From CAZMNF01 sp964567595 (lineage in GTDB: Bacteria; Bipolaricaulota; Bipolaricaulia; RBG-16-55-9): a stretch of 42,246 nucleotides of DNA. The stretch lies in NCBI GenBank assembly GCA_964567595.1, contig CAZMNF010000012.1:1-42246 (forward strand). Reading direction: 5' to 3'. The translations under genes and the position numbers were made by a program. Positions 24,238-34,470 of this stretch are shown piece after piece; position 1 is the first letter of the stretch; each line of letters begins with the position of its first letter. A model generated the notes under the pieces. It was not told the origin of the DNA, ran no database searches, and saw only the letters and a list, made by a program, of their open reading frames with translations.

Positions 24238-24313
24238 TGGTGGGCGGTGGAGGACTTGAACCTCCGACCTTCTGCACGTCAAGCAGACGCTCTGCCAACT
24301 GAGCTAACCGCCC
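24238..24313 (-). tRNA. trnV: tRNA-Val (GAC)
   Basis: A 76-nt cloverleaf including an encoded CCA. The acceptor is GGGCGGT/ACCGCCC, the D stem is GCTC/GAGC, and the anticodon stem TCTGC/GCAGA encloses loop TTGACGT (anticodon GAC). The T arm is GGAGG-TTCAAGT-CCTCC, with A73. It lies 11 nt downstream of tRNA-Cys, probably co-transcribed. Confidence 0.95.
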
Positions 24314-24324
24314 ACGATGTGGCG

Positions 24325-24399
24325 TGGAGGCGGCGCCCGGAATCGAACCGGGGTATGAGGGCTTTGCAGGCCCCTGCCTTACCACTTGGCGACGCCGCC
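24325..24399 (-). tRNA. trnC: tRNA-Cys (GCA)
   Basis: A 75-nt cloverleaf with encoded CCA. The acceptor is GGCGGCG/CGCCGCC. The anticodon stem GGGGC/GCCCT encloses loop CTGCAAA (anticodon GCA). The T loop is TTCGATT with T-stem CCCGG/CCGGG, and the discriminator is U73, the cysteine identity base. Confidence 0.95.
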
Positions 24400-24522
24400 C
24401 AGTGCAGTGAAATTATAGATCGCGCCCCGTGAGCTGTCAACGTTTGCGCGATCTATCCGATCTCTTGAACGGGATGGTATCACTGGGCTACGCTTGATCC
24501 ATCTTAAAGAGGTGATCGTCCC

Positions 24523-25923
24523 ATGCGACGACGATGGCTCGGAATCGGATTGCTCGGCATGCTGGCACTTGGCCTCCTACTGGCCAACCCGGCAGGCGGC
24601 GCGCTCAACGAGGCCAACGCCGCGGCCCAAGACACGTCCAGCCCCGGCGACGTGACGCTGACGGTCTATCAAGACCAGAACCTGGCGCTCATCGCGGACA
24701 GGCGCCAGCTGTCGCTGCGCGAGGGCCTGCAAAACTACGAACTGGGCGGCCTCAGTTCGGACATTCTGCCGGACACCGTTGACGTCAACGTGCCCGACGC
24801 GTCGGAAGCGATCCAGCTCATCGAACAGCGGCTGCGACGCTCGGCGGTCTCGCCAGATCAGCTGTTACGGGACCATATCGGCGATCAGATCGAGGTCGTC
24901 GCCCCGGACGGGTCCGGCTCGTATCGCGGAACGCTGATCAGCGCCAACGACGGGATTACCCTGAAGGATGACATGGGCCGTCTGCACGTCATTCGCGATG
25001 CGTCCCGCATCACGTTCCCGGAAAGCTCGTCCGTGCAGCCGTCGGACGCGGGCCCCGAGCTCCAGCTGCGGATGCAGAGCCCGTCGTCCGGAACGGAGGA
25101 CGTCCAGCTCCGATACCTGAGCGAGGGGCTCAACTGGTCCTCCCACTACAGCGCCACGTTGAGCGAGGACCGCAGCCGCTTGACCCTGAAAAGTTGGGTC
25201 TCGTTGGAGAACAACGCCGGGCTTGAACTGAACGACGTGACGCTGCGCCTGCTGGCCGGCGAGGTCAATCGCGAGCGGACGGACCGAGTCCGCGCTATGG
25301 CCGAGGACGCCGCCGCGCAGGCCAGCGAATCGCAGAGGTTCGAGGGGCAAGCCGCGTTCGAGTATCAGCTCTACACGCTCGGCCGACCGGCGGATCTGCC
25401 CGCCGGCGAGAGCGTGCGCCAGGCGTTTCTGCCGCCGTTGACGGTCGAGCCCACGGTGGACTACATCTACGATGGGGAACGCCAAGACGGCATCCAGGTC
25501 TGGGTAGAGACCGCCAACGACAACGAGGCCGCCAAGGCGTTGCCGGCGGGCTCGGTGCGCATGTATCAAGATCGCGAGGGCGACGCGATCTTCATCGGCG
25601 AGGACCGCATGCCGTCCACACCCGTCGGCGAGACGATTCGGCTCCACGCCGGCCAGGCGTTCGATCTCCGCGGGGAACGGGTCCGGACGGAGCGCGAGCA
25701 ACTGGGCGAGCGCCAGGCTCGCGAGTCCTACGAGATCACGCTGACCAACCGGAAGGCCGAAGAGGTCGAGATCGAGGTCCGCGAGCACGTCCGCGGCGAC
25801 TGGACCATCACGCGCTCCTCGCTGCCGTTCGAGAAGCTGGACGCGCAAACGGCCACGTTCGACGTCACGGTCCCGGCCGAGGACGAGACGACGTTGTCGT
25901 ATACCGTCGAGTTCGACTACTGA
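24523..25923 (+). CDS. Secreted DUF4139-type protein
   Basis: A 466-aa exported protein. A signal peptide (MRRRWLGIGLLGMLALGLLLA) is followed by an Ala/Asn-rich segment, with likely cleavage near residues 27-36. The body resembles DUF4139/COG5316 proteins: VTLTVYQDQNLALIADRR at the mature N terminus, LRYLSEGLNWSSHYSATLSEDRSRLTLKSWVSLENNAG in the middle, and a C-terminal beta-rich TNRKAEEVEIEVREHVRGDW. Several predicted beta-sandwich strands suggest a surface or periplasmic structural role; the function is unknown. A TACGCT box (24489-24494) and AAAGAGGTGA lie upstream of the ATG. Confidence 0.8.
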   Translation: MRRRWLGIGLLGMLALGLLLANPAGGALNEANAAAQDTSSPGDVTLTVYQDQNLALIADRRQLSLREGLQNYELGGLSSDILPDTVDVNVPDASEAIQLIEQRLRRSAVSPDQLLRDHIGDQIEVVAPDGSGSYRGTLISANDGITLKDDMGRLHVIRDASRITFPESSSVQPSDAGPELQLRMQSPSSGTEDVQLRYLSEGLNWSSHYSATLSEDRSRLTLKSWVSLENNAGLELNDVTLRLLAGEVNRERTDRVRAMAEDAAAQASESQRFEGQAAFEYQLYTLGRPADLPAGESVRQAFLPPLTVEPTVDYIYDGERQDGIQVWVETANDNEAAKALPAGSVRMYQDREGDAIFIGEDRMPSTPVGETIRLHAGQAFDLRGERVRTEREQLGERQARESYEITLTNRKAEEVEIEVREHVRGDWTITRSSLPFEKLDAQTATFDVTVPAEDETTLSYTVEFDY

Positions 25924-26064
25924 CGTTGCTCGATTCGCGATCGATCGAGCGCCGGCATGTTCGCCTCTGCGCCTAACGGACGAGAGCGCTCGTTGCGGGG
26001 CATGATCCGGGCCATGTCACATCGTCGTCGCGGGACGGTCCCCACAGACAGAGGGTGAGTTATC

Positions 26065-26358
26065 GTGTCGTTCGATCCGTCGGACCCGTACCACATCGAC
26101 CTGGACAAGTACGTCAAGGCCGTCGAACGCGCCCTGCCCCAGTTGTCGGTGGACAATGGAACCGTTCGCTTCGAGACGCTCTGGCTGGAGACGGCCTTGC
26201 CGGAGGACTTGCTGTTGGAGATCCTCGCCAATTACGAGCTGGAGCTGCCACCGAACGTGGACAAGATCGTCTCCGACCGCGGGACCGTCCTGCACGAGCG
26301 AAGCGACAACGGCTCGGCGTCGTCCCTTGACGGTTCAGAGGAGAACGGGGTAAACTAA
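26065..26358 (+). CDS. Small acidic hypothetical protein
   Basis: A 97-aa protein with a GTG start and AGGGTGAG upstream. It is acidic and soluble, with FDPSDPYHIDLDKYVKAVERALPQL, a helical middle (LPEDLLLEILANYELELP) and a low-complexity Ser/Asn tail. No family is recognised. The leuS promoter -35 and -10 boxes lie inside the end of this gene. The 141 bp before it hold no other gene, only an inverted repeat (GCTCGAT/ATCGAGC) just after the DUF4139 stop. Confidence 0.55.
   Translation: MSFDPSDPYHIDLDKYVKAVERALPQLSVDNGTVRFETLWLETALPEDLLLEILANYELELPPNVDKIVSDRGTVLHERSDNGSASSLDGSEENGVN
26327..26356 (+). promoter_or_regulatory. leuS promoter
   Basis: TTGACG (26327-26332) and TAAACT (26351-26356) are 18 nt apart, a strong match. 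The predicted start, about 26363, leaves a leader of roughly 190 nt before leuS, long for this window and so likely regulatory. Confidence 0.65.
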
Positions 26359-26365
26359 CGCCATC

Positions 26366-26467
26366 ATGGCGAACGTGTGCCCACGGGACGTTGCGCCCCC
26401 AGATCGACGCGAAGCTCTCGGGCCGCTGGCCCGATGTCAGCCCCTCCTTACGGACTTCCGTCGATAA
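26366..26467 (+). CDS. Possible leaderless 33-codon leader ORF upstream of leuS
   Basis: An ATG lies 9 nt after the TAAACT box, the same geometry as the leaderless genes of this window. It opens a 33-codon frame ending TAA. The peptide has four Leu codons (CTC, CTG, and an adjacent CTC-CTT at positions 27-28), only slightly enriched. The frame lies almost exactly between the arms of a perfect 9-bp inverted repeat, GGCGAACGT at 26368-26376 and ACGTTCGCC at 26467-26475. Leader-peptide control by leucyl-tRNA charging is possible but unproven. Confidence 0.3.
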   Translation: MANVCPRDVAPPDRREALGPLARCQPLLTDFRR

Positions 26468-26553
26468 CGTTCGCCCACGGGTGGCCGTTGTCGAGTGGCG
26501 CCCGCCGAGGCTCGCAGGACCGACTCACAGAGGACCCATCGAGGTGACGCACC

Positions 26554-29130
<2,577 letters not shown>

Positions 29131-29184
29131 TCGCCACAGCTCTCAGTATGCCTCCCGGCGCATGACGAGCGGGGAGGGATGTCC

Positions 29185-30846
29185 GTGGGTCGGCGACGCC
29201 CGCTCGCCGGGATCGCTGCCGCATGGATATTGGGAGTGGCGCTCGGACACGCCGCTTCGCCCACCCCAGCCATCGTCTGGGGAGCCGGGACCGTGTGTGT
29301 CGCTTGGGCAGCGGCCCTGTTGCGTGCTCACCGTGCCCATTGGCATGCGGCCGTCTACGTCCTCGTCATCCTGCTCGGCGCTCTGGCCTACGACGCGTCC
29401 CGCCTTCCGACCGAGCGCCTCCATCCACGCCTCGGCGAACTGGACCGCGTCCAGGGCGTCGTCACCACCTTTCCCACGCGGACGGCAGAGCGGACGGAGT
29501 TCGTGCTCGACAGCGAACGTCTGCCGGGCGGCGTCCTCGTCCGATATTGGCACCGAGACACCGACGACGTCGTCGATATCGACCACGGCGACCGACTGAC
29601 CGTCCACACGAGCGTCGAAGTGCCTCCGAGGTTACCGGGGTTCGACTACCGCAGCTACCTCACCACGCGCAACGTCTGGGGCGTTGCCGGGGCATGGAAC
29701 GCCGGCCAGATTGAGGTTCGAAGTCACGACCGCGGGCATCCGTTGCTGAGCTGGGCGCATCACGCGCGCCGCGATCTGTTCGCGGCCATCGACGCCCACT
29801 TGGCCTCGCCTGGCGACGCCTCATCCGCCCGGAGCAACCTGCTAAAGGGCCTGTTCTTCGGCGAGCGCTCCTACATGAGCGATCGGCTCGAGGGAACCTT
29901 TCGCGACGCCGGCGTCATGCACGTGCTGGCTGTGTCTGGGCTCCATCTGGCGATTCTGCTCAGCCTCGGCTGGCTTGCGCTGCGCCGCCTGGGCCGGAGC
30001 GTCACGCAGACGTATCTCATTCTGATTCCGCTCGTGGTGCTTTACTTGGCGCTTGTCGGCTTCAAGTTGAGCCTGCTGCGCGCGTCGCTCATGCTGGCGT
30101 TCGTCGCGCTCGGCTGGGTCGTTGCGGAGCGGGGCTGGATCCTCAAGCGTTGGGTCGACTCCCTCCAAGGGCTCAGCGCCGCCGCGCTCGTCATCCTGAT
30201 CGCGCATCCGCCGACGCTGTTCAACGTCAGCTTCCAGCTCAGCTTCTCGGCAACCGCGGGGATCCTCATCGTCCTGACGTCGACGCTGCCGACATTGTCG
30301 TCCTGGCAGCAGTCGCTGAGGCACCGCTGGTCGGTCGAGGCAAGCCGGGTCCGACGCTGGGCGTTTGCGGGCGGGCAGCGCCTGGCGATGTTGGGGCTCA
30401 TCACCGTGGCTGCCCAGCTGGCGGTCGCTCCGGTGATCGCGTGGCATTTCGACCGCCTCTACGTGGGCGCCTTCTTGGCCAATCTTGCCATCGTTCCGCT
30501 TGCGACGATCACGCTCTGGATCGGCGTCGCCTTCCTCGCTCTGGCGGCGCTCGGGCTCGGCGGCATGGCTGGCACGATCAGCGCCGCTCTCGGCCTCTTA
30601 TTGGGACTTTTGATCGACACAGCCGCTGGCTTCGCGAGCTTGCCCTGGACTTACGTCGTCGTGGACCCGATCACGCTGTTGGGCCTCTTGGTCCTTGTCC
30701 CGATTTTCTTGACCCCTTGGACCACCGAGCTCCTGGGCGGACGATACGGCCGTGCCCGTCCGTCCATCAACTTATTCATCAACCTAGTTGCCAATCGCCT
30801 GACGGGCTTCCGATCGACGATCGCATCGCTGCGACAACGGGTCTGA
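29185..30846 (+). CDS. comEC: ComEC/Rec2-type membrane channel protein (no metallo-beta-lactamase domain)
   Basis: A polytopic membrane protein of 553 aa of the DNA-uptake channel family. Two N-terminal helices are followed by a soluble OB-like DUF4131 region (about 60-180). Next comes the competence domain, with LKGLFFGERSYMSDRLEGTFRDAGVMHVLAVSGLHLAILLS and NVSFQLSFSATAGIL. It ends after the last helices. The C-terminal metallo-beta-lactamase-like domain of full-length ComEC is absent, and the next gene does not supply it. The GTG at 29185 is 7 nt after GGGAGG; the ATG at 29179 is too close to that site. No other competence genes are in the window. Confidence 0.88.
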   Translation: MGRRRPLAGIAAAWILGVALGHAASPTPAIVWGAGTVCVAWAAALLRAHRAHWHAAVYVLVILLGALAYDASRLPTERLHPRLGELDRVQGVVTTFPTRTAERTEFVLDSERLPGGVLVRYWHRDTDDVVDIDHGDRLTVHTSVEVPPRLPGFDYRSYLTTRNVWGVAGAWNAGQIEVRSHDRGHPLLSWAHHARRDLFAAIDAHLASPGDASSARSNLLKGLFFGERSYMSDRLEGTFRDAGVMHVLAVSGLHLAILLSLGWLALRRLGRSVTQTYLILIPLVVLYLALVGFKLSLLRASLMLAFVALGWVVAERGWILKRWVDSLQGLSAAALVILIAHPPTLFNVSFQLSFSATAGILIVLTSTLPTLSSWQQSLRHRWSVEASRVRRWAFAGGQRLAMLGLITVAAQLAVAPVIAWHFDRLYVGAFLANLAIVPLATITLWIGVAFLALAALGLGGMAGTISAALGLLLGLLIDTAAGFASLPWTYVVVDPITLLGLLVLVPIFLTPWTTELLGGRYGRARPSINLFINLVANRLTGFRSTIASLRQRV

Positions 30847-30963
30847 CCCAAAGCTCCATCCAACCTAGCCCGAATTGACGGCTTATCGTCTCCTCGTCCC
30901 TATCATCTCGCCGCTAGCTGACGTCACGACGGTTGTGTTCAGGATCGGGCCCGGTGACATGCC

Positions 30964-30991
30964 TTGACAGGCCGCTCGAGATCGTCATCAT
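30964..30991 (+). promoter_or_regulatory. Candidate promoter of the DUF488 gene
   Basis: A perfect TTGACA (30964-30969) is followed at 16 nt by CATCAT (30986-30991), a moderate -10. It lies in the 163-bp gap after comEC, which otherwise holds nothing I recognise. Confidence 0.45.
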
Positions 30992-31009
30992 GCGCGGTAG
31001 GGAACGCCG

Positions 31010-31423
31010 ATGTTGAAGCAGACTTACTTTGCCCAGCTGGACAAGGTTCCGTCCGAGCCCGTGCTGATCGACGTAACTCGGAAATCACCCTGGTTCTTAC
31101 GGCGTGACCAACGGGACCGGCTTGATCGGAAGCCGGAGTTGGCGCCGTCGGCGGATCTGCTGGGCGAATTCATGGATGCCAAGGCGGAGCTGAAACGGGA
31201 CGGAGTTCCCGACACCCGCGCGCACAATCAGGCCTTTGAGGCCGTCAACTACCGGGAGCGATTTGTCGCTCAAATTCGGCAAGACAGCAGCGCTTTAAGG
31301 ACGCTGGCCGAACTGGCTAGACAAAGTGCCCACCGAGACGTCTATCTGGTCTGCTATTGCGCGGCCGATAAGGCTTGCCATCGCCACCTGCTGATCGAGC
31401 TCGCGCAGACGCTGCGGGGCTGA
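31010..31423 (+). CDS. DUF488 family protein
   Basis: A 137-aa cytoplasmic protein. It begins MLKQTYFAQLDKVP with a following beta strand and DVTRKSPWFLRR, and ends with the DUF488 hallmark VYLVCYCAADKACHRHLLIELA, whose CHR segment is the conserved site of the family. The biochemical role of DUF488 is not established. A GGGAAC-like site precedes the ATG. Confidence 0.8.
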   Translation: MLKQTYFAQLDKVPSEPVLIDVTRKSPWFLRRDQRDRLDRKPELAPSADLLGEFMDAKAELKRDGVPDTRAHNQAFEAVNYRERFVAQIRQDSSALRTLAELARQSAHRDVYLVCYCAADKACHRHLLIELAQTLRG

Positions 31424-31515
31424 CGCTCCCGATCAGCTCCCCGGAGTACGCATCCCAGTCCTCCCGTTGACATCGCCGTGACACGATCCTCGCCATGGGC
31501 TAAAGTGGCGCGCCC

Positions 31516-32886
31516 ATGGGACAAGCACCTCCGCCATCCGTCCCGACGCGCCGCGTGTTGAAGCGCTGGTGGCCGCTGGCGGCCAGCTGGATGCTCATGG
31601 CGGTGGAGCTTCCCTCGGTGAGCGCAGTGATTGCGCGCCTGGCGAACCCCGAGGTCAGCTTGGCCGCCTACGGCGGCGTCGTCTTTCCCCTCTCGCTCAT
31701 CATCGAGTCGCCCATCATCATGCTGTTGGCCGCCTCGACGGCGCTCAGCAAGGACTGGGCCAGCTACCTCAAGTTGCGCAAGTTCATGATGCTGGCGGGC
31801 GCGTCGCTGACGACCATCCATCTGCTGATTGCTGCCACGCCGCTCTACTACATCGTTGTGGAAGGGATCATCGGAGCACCGGCCGAGGTGATCGGGCCTG
31901 CCCGAATCGGCCTGCTCATCATGCTCCCCTGGTCGTGGTCCATTGCGTATCGACGGTTCAATCAGGGCGTGCTGATCCGCTACGATCAGGCGCCCGTCGT
32001 CACGCAGGGGACGCTCTGTCGGTTGGCAGCGCTCGGGGGCGTGTTGGGGATCGGCTACGCCGTGGGAACCTGGCCCGGGATCGTCGTCGGTTCCAGCGCC
32101 GTCGCGGCGGGCGTCATCGCGGAAGCCGCGTTCATCGGCTGGCGCGTGCAGCCCCTATTGGCCCGGCGACTCTATCCAGAGACGCCCACCGAGACGCCGC
32201 TGTCCTATCGCGAGTTCGCCCGATTCTACGTTCCCTTGTCGCTAACGTCGCTCATGAACCTGATGATCAACCCGCTCGGCAGCGCGATGATCAGCCGCAT
32301 GCCGGACGCGCTCATGTCGCTGGCCGTCTGGCCCGTCATCCAGGGCCTGCTGTTCCTGTTGCGCAGCCTCGGGTTCGCATACCAGGAGGTCGTCGTCGCG
32401 CTGCTCGACGAGCCCGGCTCGGCGTTCACGCTGCGGCGGTTCACGATTGCGCTCAGCGCGATCTTGACGCTCGTGATGGCCCTGATCGCCGCGACGCCGT
32501 TGTCGTGGCTGTGGTTCCATACGATCTCCGGACTGCGCCCCGAGCTGGCCGCGCTCGGCGGGTCGGCCCTGTGGATCGGGATTCTCATGCCGGCGATCAG
32601 CGTGTGGCAGAACGCGCTCCAGGGGTTGCTCGTCCACAGTCGTCGAACGCGCGGCGTCAGCGAGGCCGTAGCGATCTTTCTGCTCAGCGCCGGCGTCGTG
32701 CTCGGGATCGGCGTCGCGCAGGGCACGATCACCGGACTCTACATCGGCGTCGGTGCGTTCGTCGTCGGGGGCCTCGTCCAAGTGGCCTGGCTCCTCTGGC
32801 GCGGCCGATCCGCCTGGGCGGCCATCTCGCGCCGTGACGCCGGCTCGTCGGCCGAGCCGACTCATGTTGCCTCCGGTGCCGACTGA
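31516..32886 (+). CDS. MOP-superfamily membrane transporter (ANKH/MATE-like)
   Basis: A 456-aa membrane protein with about twelve hydrophobic segments in two halves. The N-terminal half has ELPSVSAVIARLANPEVSLAAYG and then SPIIMLLAASTALSKDWASYLKLRKF. The second half starts with FYVPLSLTSLMNLMINPLG. This two-lobed pattern is that of the MOP (MATE/polysaccharide flippase) superfamily, and the first segments recall the ANKH branch. The substrate is unknown. TAAAGT (31501-31506) ends 9 nt before the ATG, and no ribosome site is visible, so it may be leaderless. Confidence 0.65.
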   Translation: MGQAPPPSVPTRRVLKRWWPLAASWMLMAVELPSVSAVIARLANPEVSLAAYGGVVFPLSLIIESPIIMLLAASTALSKDWASYLKLRKFMMLAGASLTTIHLLIAATPLYYIVVEGIIGAPAEVIGPARIGLLIMLPWSWSIAYRRFNQGVLIRYDQAPVVTQGTLCRLAALGGVLGIGYAVGTWPGIVVGSSAVAAGVIAEAAFIGWRVQPLLARRLYPETPTETPLSYREFARFYVPLSLTSLMNLMINPLGSAMISRMPDALMSLAVWPVIQGLLFLLRSLGFAYQEVVVALLDEPGSAFTLRRFTIALSAILTLVMALIAATPLSWLWFHTISGLRPELAALGGSALWIGILMPAISVWQNALQGLLVHSRRTRGVSEAVAIFLLSAGVVLGIGVAQGTITGLYIGVGAFVVGGLVQVAWLLWRGRSAWAAISRRDAGSSAEPTHVASGAD

Positions 32887-32897
32887 TGGGCTAGGAT
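32867..32897 (+). promoter_or_regulatory. Patatin gene promoter, leaderless type
   Basis: TTGCCT (32867-32872) and TAGGAT (32892-32897) are 19 nt apart, overlapping the end of the upstream transporter gene. The -10 box ends 9 nt before the ATG. Confidence 0.5.
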
Positions 32898-32906
32898 GCT
32901 CGCGGT

Positions 32907-33902
32907 ATGACCAAAGCGAACGCGTTGGTGATGAGCGGCGGCGGGGCCCGCGGTGCGTTCGAGGTCGGCGTTGTCGACTACCTCGTCCACGATCAAGGAC
33001 TGGACTTCGACGTCATCACGGGCGTCTCCGTGGGGGCGCTCAACGCCGCAATGCTGGCCCAAGCCGACGGCGTCGACGAGCTCTCCGAACAAGTGGAAAC
33101 CCTCAAAGACGTCTACTTCGGCATCCGTAGCTACCGGGACGTCTTCCTCAAGCGCGGCATTGCGCGGCTGCTGGAGCTGCCGGCCGATCTGGATCATCTG
33201 CTGAGCGGGATCGGCTCCCACGCCATCTACGATCCCGCGCCCTTGAAACGCCTGCTCGAGAGGCACCTCGACGCCGAGCGCCTCCACCAGGGCTCACGCG
33301 ACCTGCGGGTCGGCGTCGTCTCCCTGGACCGGGGCGACTACGTCTCCGCCAGCGGTCAGGATCCCGACATCCAGCACTTCGTCTTGGCCAGCACTGCCAT
33401 CCCCTGGATCTTTCCGCCCGTCCGAGTTCGCGGCGAGCGCTACATCGATGGCGGCACGCGCAACATCGCGCCACTGGGGGACGCATTCGACGGCCTGGCG
33501 CACGTCGACAGCGCCCCGGATCGGGCAAAGCGGGCGTTCGTCGTGCTGTCTACGCCTCGGCATCTGCCTTACGTGCAGGGGGAACGCGACCTCATCGATC
33601 TGCTGGAGCGCAGCGTCGACATCATGATGGCCGGGGTGACGCATCACGACCTGGAACACGCGCGCCAAATCAACGATGGGCTGCGTCTGGCGCGCCAGTG
33701 CGGCTGGGATCGGGAGACGATGGCCGAGCGCGGCCTCGATTGGCTCGCGGACAAGGTCGAAGCGGACTTGGTGGTCTTTGAGCCCGAGGTGCCGCCCGTC
33801 GGGCTGCTTGACTTCAACCCGGACGGCATTCGCGAGGCGTTCCTGGCCGGGCGTCACGTCGCCCAGCAGGTCATGACGGACGATTCGTCGAACACAGAAT
33901 AG
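32907..33902 (+). CDS. Patatin-like phospholipase
   Basis: A 331-aa soluble patatin-family lipid acyl hydrolase. The oxyanion hole is SGGGARGAFEVG near residue 10, the nucleophile Ser is in GVSVGALNA, and the dyad Asp is in the DGG motif (RYIDGGTRNIAP). All parts of the active site are present. There is no signal peptide, so it probably acts on the inner face of the membrane or on cytoplasmic lipid. The substrate is unknown. An RNA with strong secondary structure begins 2 nt after its stop. Confidence 0.9.
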   Translation: MTKANALVMSGGGARGAFEVGVVDYLVHDQGLDFDVITGVSVGALNAAMLAQADGVDELSEQVETLKDVYFGIRSYRDVFLKRGIARLLELPADLDHLLSGIGSHAIYDPAPLKRLLERHLDAERLHQGSRDLRVGVVSLDRGDYVSASGQDPDIQHFVLASTAIPWIFPPVRVRGERYIDGGTRNIAPLGDAFDGLAHVDSAPDRAKRAFVVLSTPRHLPYVQGERDLIDLLERSVDIMMAGVTHHDLEHARQINDGLRLARQCGWDRETMAERGLDWLADKVEADLVVFEPEVPPVGLLDFNPDGIREAFLAGRHVAQQVMTDDSSNTE

Positions 33903-33904
33903 TA

Positions 33905-34038
33905 AAGAGGGGCTTGGCCGTTTTGGGAGCGTCGCTGAGCAAAAATCTGCGCAGAGGCGGGGCACGCAGCAAAACTCTGGCGACGCCCGACCCACACGGG
34001 GCAAGGAGGGGACCCCGCACGGGCCACCAAGCCCTCTT
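33905..34038 (+). ncRNA. Structured RNA element, copy B (three-way junction, unknown family)
   Basis: The ends pair (33905-33917 with 34027-34038, 12 bp with one bulged G). Inside, P2 pairs GCGTCGC (33929-33935) with GCGACGC (33980-33986) and extends as GAG/CTC. The internal loop carries AAAAATC and GCAAAA around hairpin P3 (TGCG/CGCA). P4 is CGGGG/CCCCG at 33997-34017, with AAGGAGG in its loop. The two loop strands and flanking bases match copy A at 38418-38544, while the stems differ in sequence but still pair. I see no clear promoter; it may be the 3' part of the patatin transcript. No known RNA family is recognised. Confidence 0.6.
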
Positions 34039-34040
34039 CC

Positions 34041-34084
34041 AGGAGGTGACTCCTAATCATCATCTTTGCCGGTCGCCCGGCAAA
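34041..34084 (+). other. Pair of short hairpins after RNA copy B
   Basis: AGGAG-GTGA-CTCCT (34041-34054) is followed by a perfect TTTGCCGG-TCGC-CCGGCAAA stem (34065-34084). Neither is followed by a U-tract on either strand, so they are not classical terminators, but they may end or process the upstream RNA. Confidence 0.4.
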
Positions 34085-34147
34085 TCCAAAGGACGTAGTT
34101 GCGTTCGAGAGCGGACGTTGGTCCAGTCCGCAGCGGTCAGCGAGGTC

Positions 34148-34176
34148 TTGCAAGCGATCCTCGTCCTTGTGACAAT
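34148..34176 (+). promoter_or_regulatory. Acylphosphatase promoter, leaderless type
   Basis: TTGCAA (34148-34153) and GACAAT (34171-34176) are 17 nt apart. The -10 box ends 7 nt before the ATG at 34184. Its first base is G rather than T. Confidence 0.5.
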
Positions 34177-34183
34177 GTTTTGC

Positions 34184-34459
34184 ATGGCACAGCGAGCCCA
34201 TGTGATCATTTCCGGCCGGGTTCAAGGCGTCAACTTCCGCGCGGCCACCCAGCGATACGTCCAGCCCCTGGGCATCGAAGGGTTCGTCCGCAACCTCCCT
34301 GACGGGCGGGTGGAAGCCGTCTTCGAAGGCGACGACGCGAGCGTCCAGCAGGCCATCGACTGGTGCCATACGGGACCGCCAGCTGCCCACGTCGATCGCG
34401 TCGATGTGGACTGGCAGGCGCCGACAAGCGAGTTTTCCGGGTTTGCCATTCGAGGATAG
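34184..34459 (+). CDS. acyP: Acylphosphatase
   Basis: A 91-aa enzyme that hydrolyses carboxyl-phosphate bonds. Both catalytic residues are present: Arg in GRVQGVNFRA and Asn in GFVRNLPDGRVEAVFEG. The C terminus SGFAIRG is typical. I choose the ATG at 34184 because the fold starts just after it (RAHVIISGRVQG) and the promoter ends 7 nt upstream. The methyltransferase gene follows after 11 nt, probably in the same transcript. Confidence 0.93.
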   Translation: MAQRAHVIISGRVQGVNFRAATQRYVQPLGIEGFVRNLPDGRVEAVFEGDDASVQQAIDWCHTGPPAAHVDRVDVDWQAPTSEFSGFAIRG

Positions 34460-34470
34460 GAGCGTACGCA

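Noticed and set aside
26363..26553. T-box riboswitch in the leuS leader
   Set aside because: GTGG-containing segments exist, but the conserved T-box core and a bulge complementary to the tRNA-Leu end (UGGU) are not present.
31467..31506. TTGACA at 31467 paired with TAAAGT as the transporter promoter
   Set aside because: The spacer is 28 nt, too long for a standard promoter; the -35 box for TAAAGT remains unclear.
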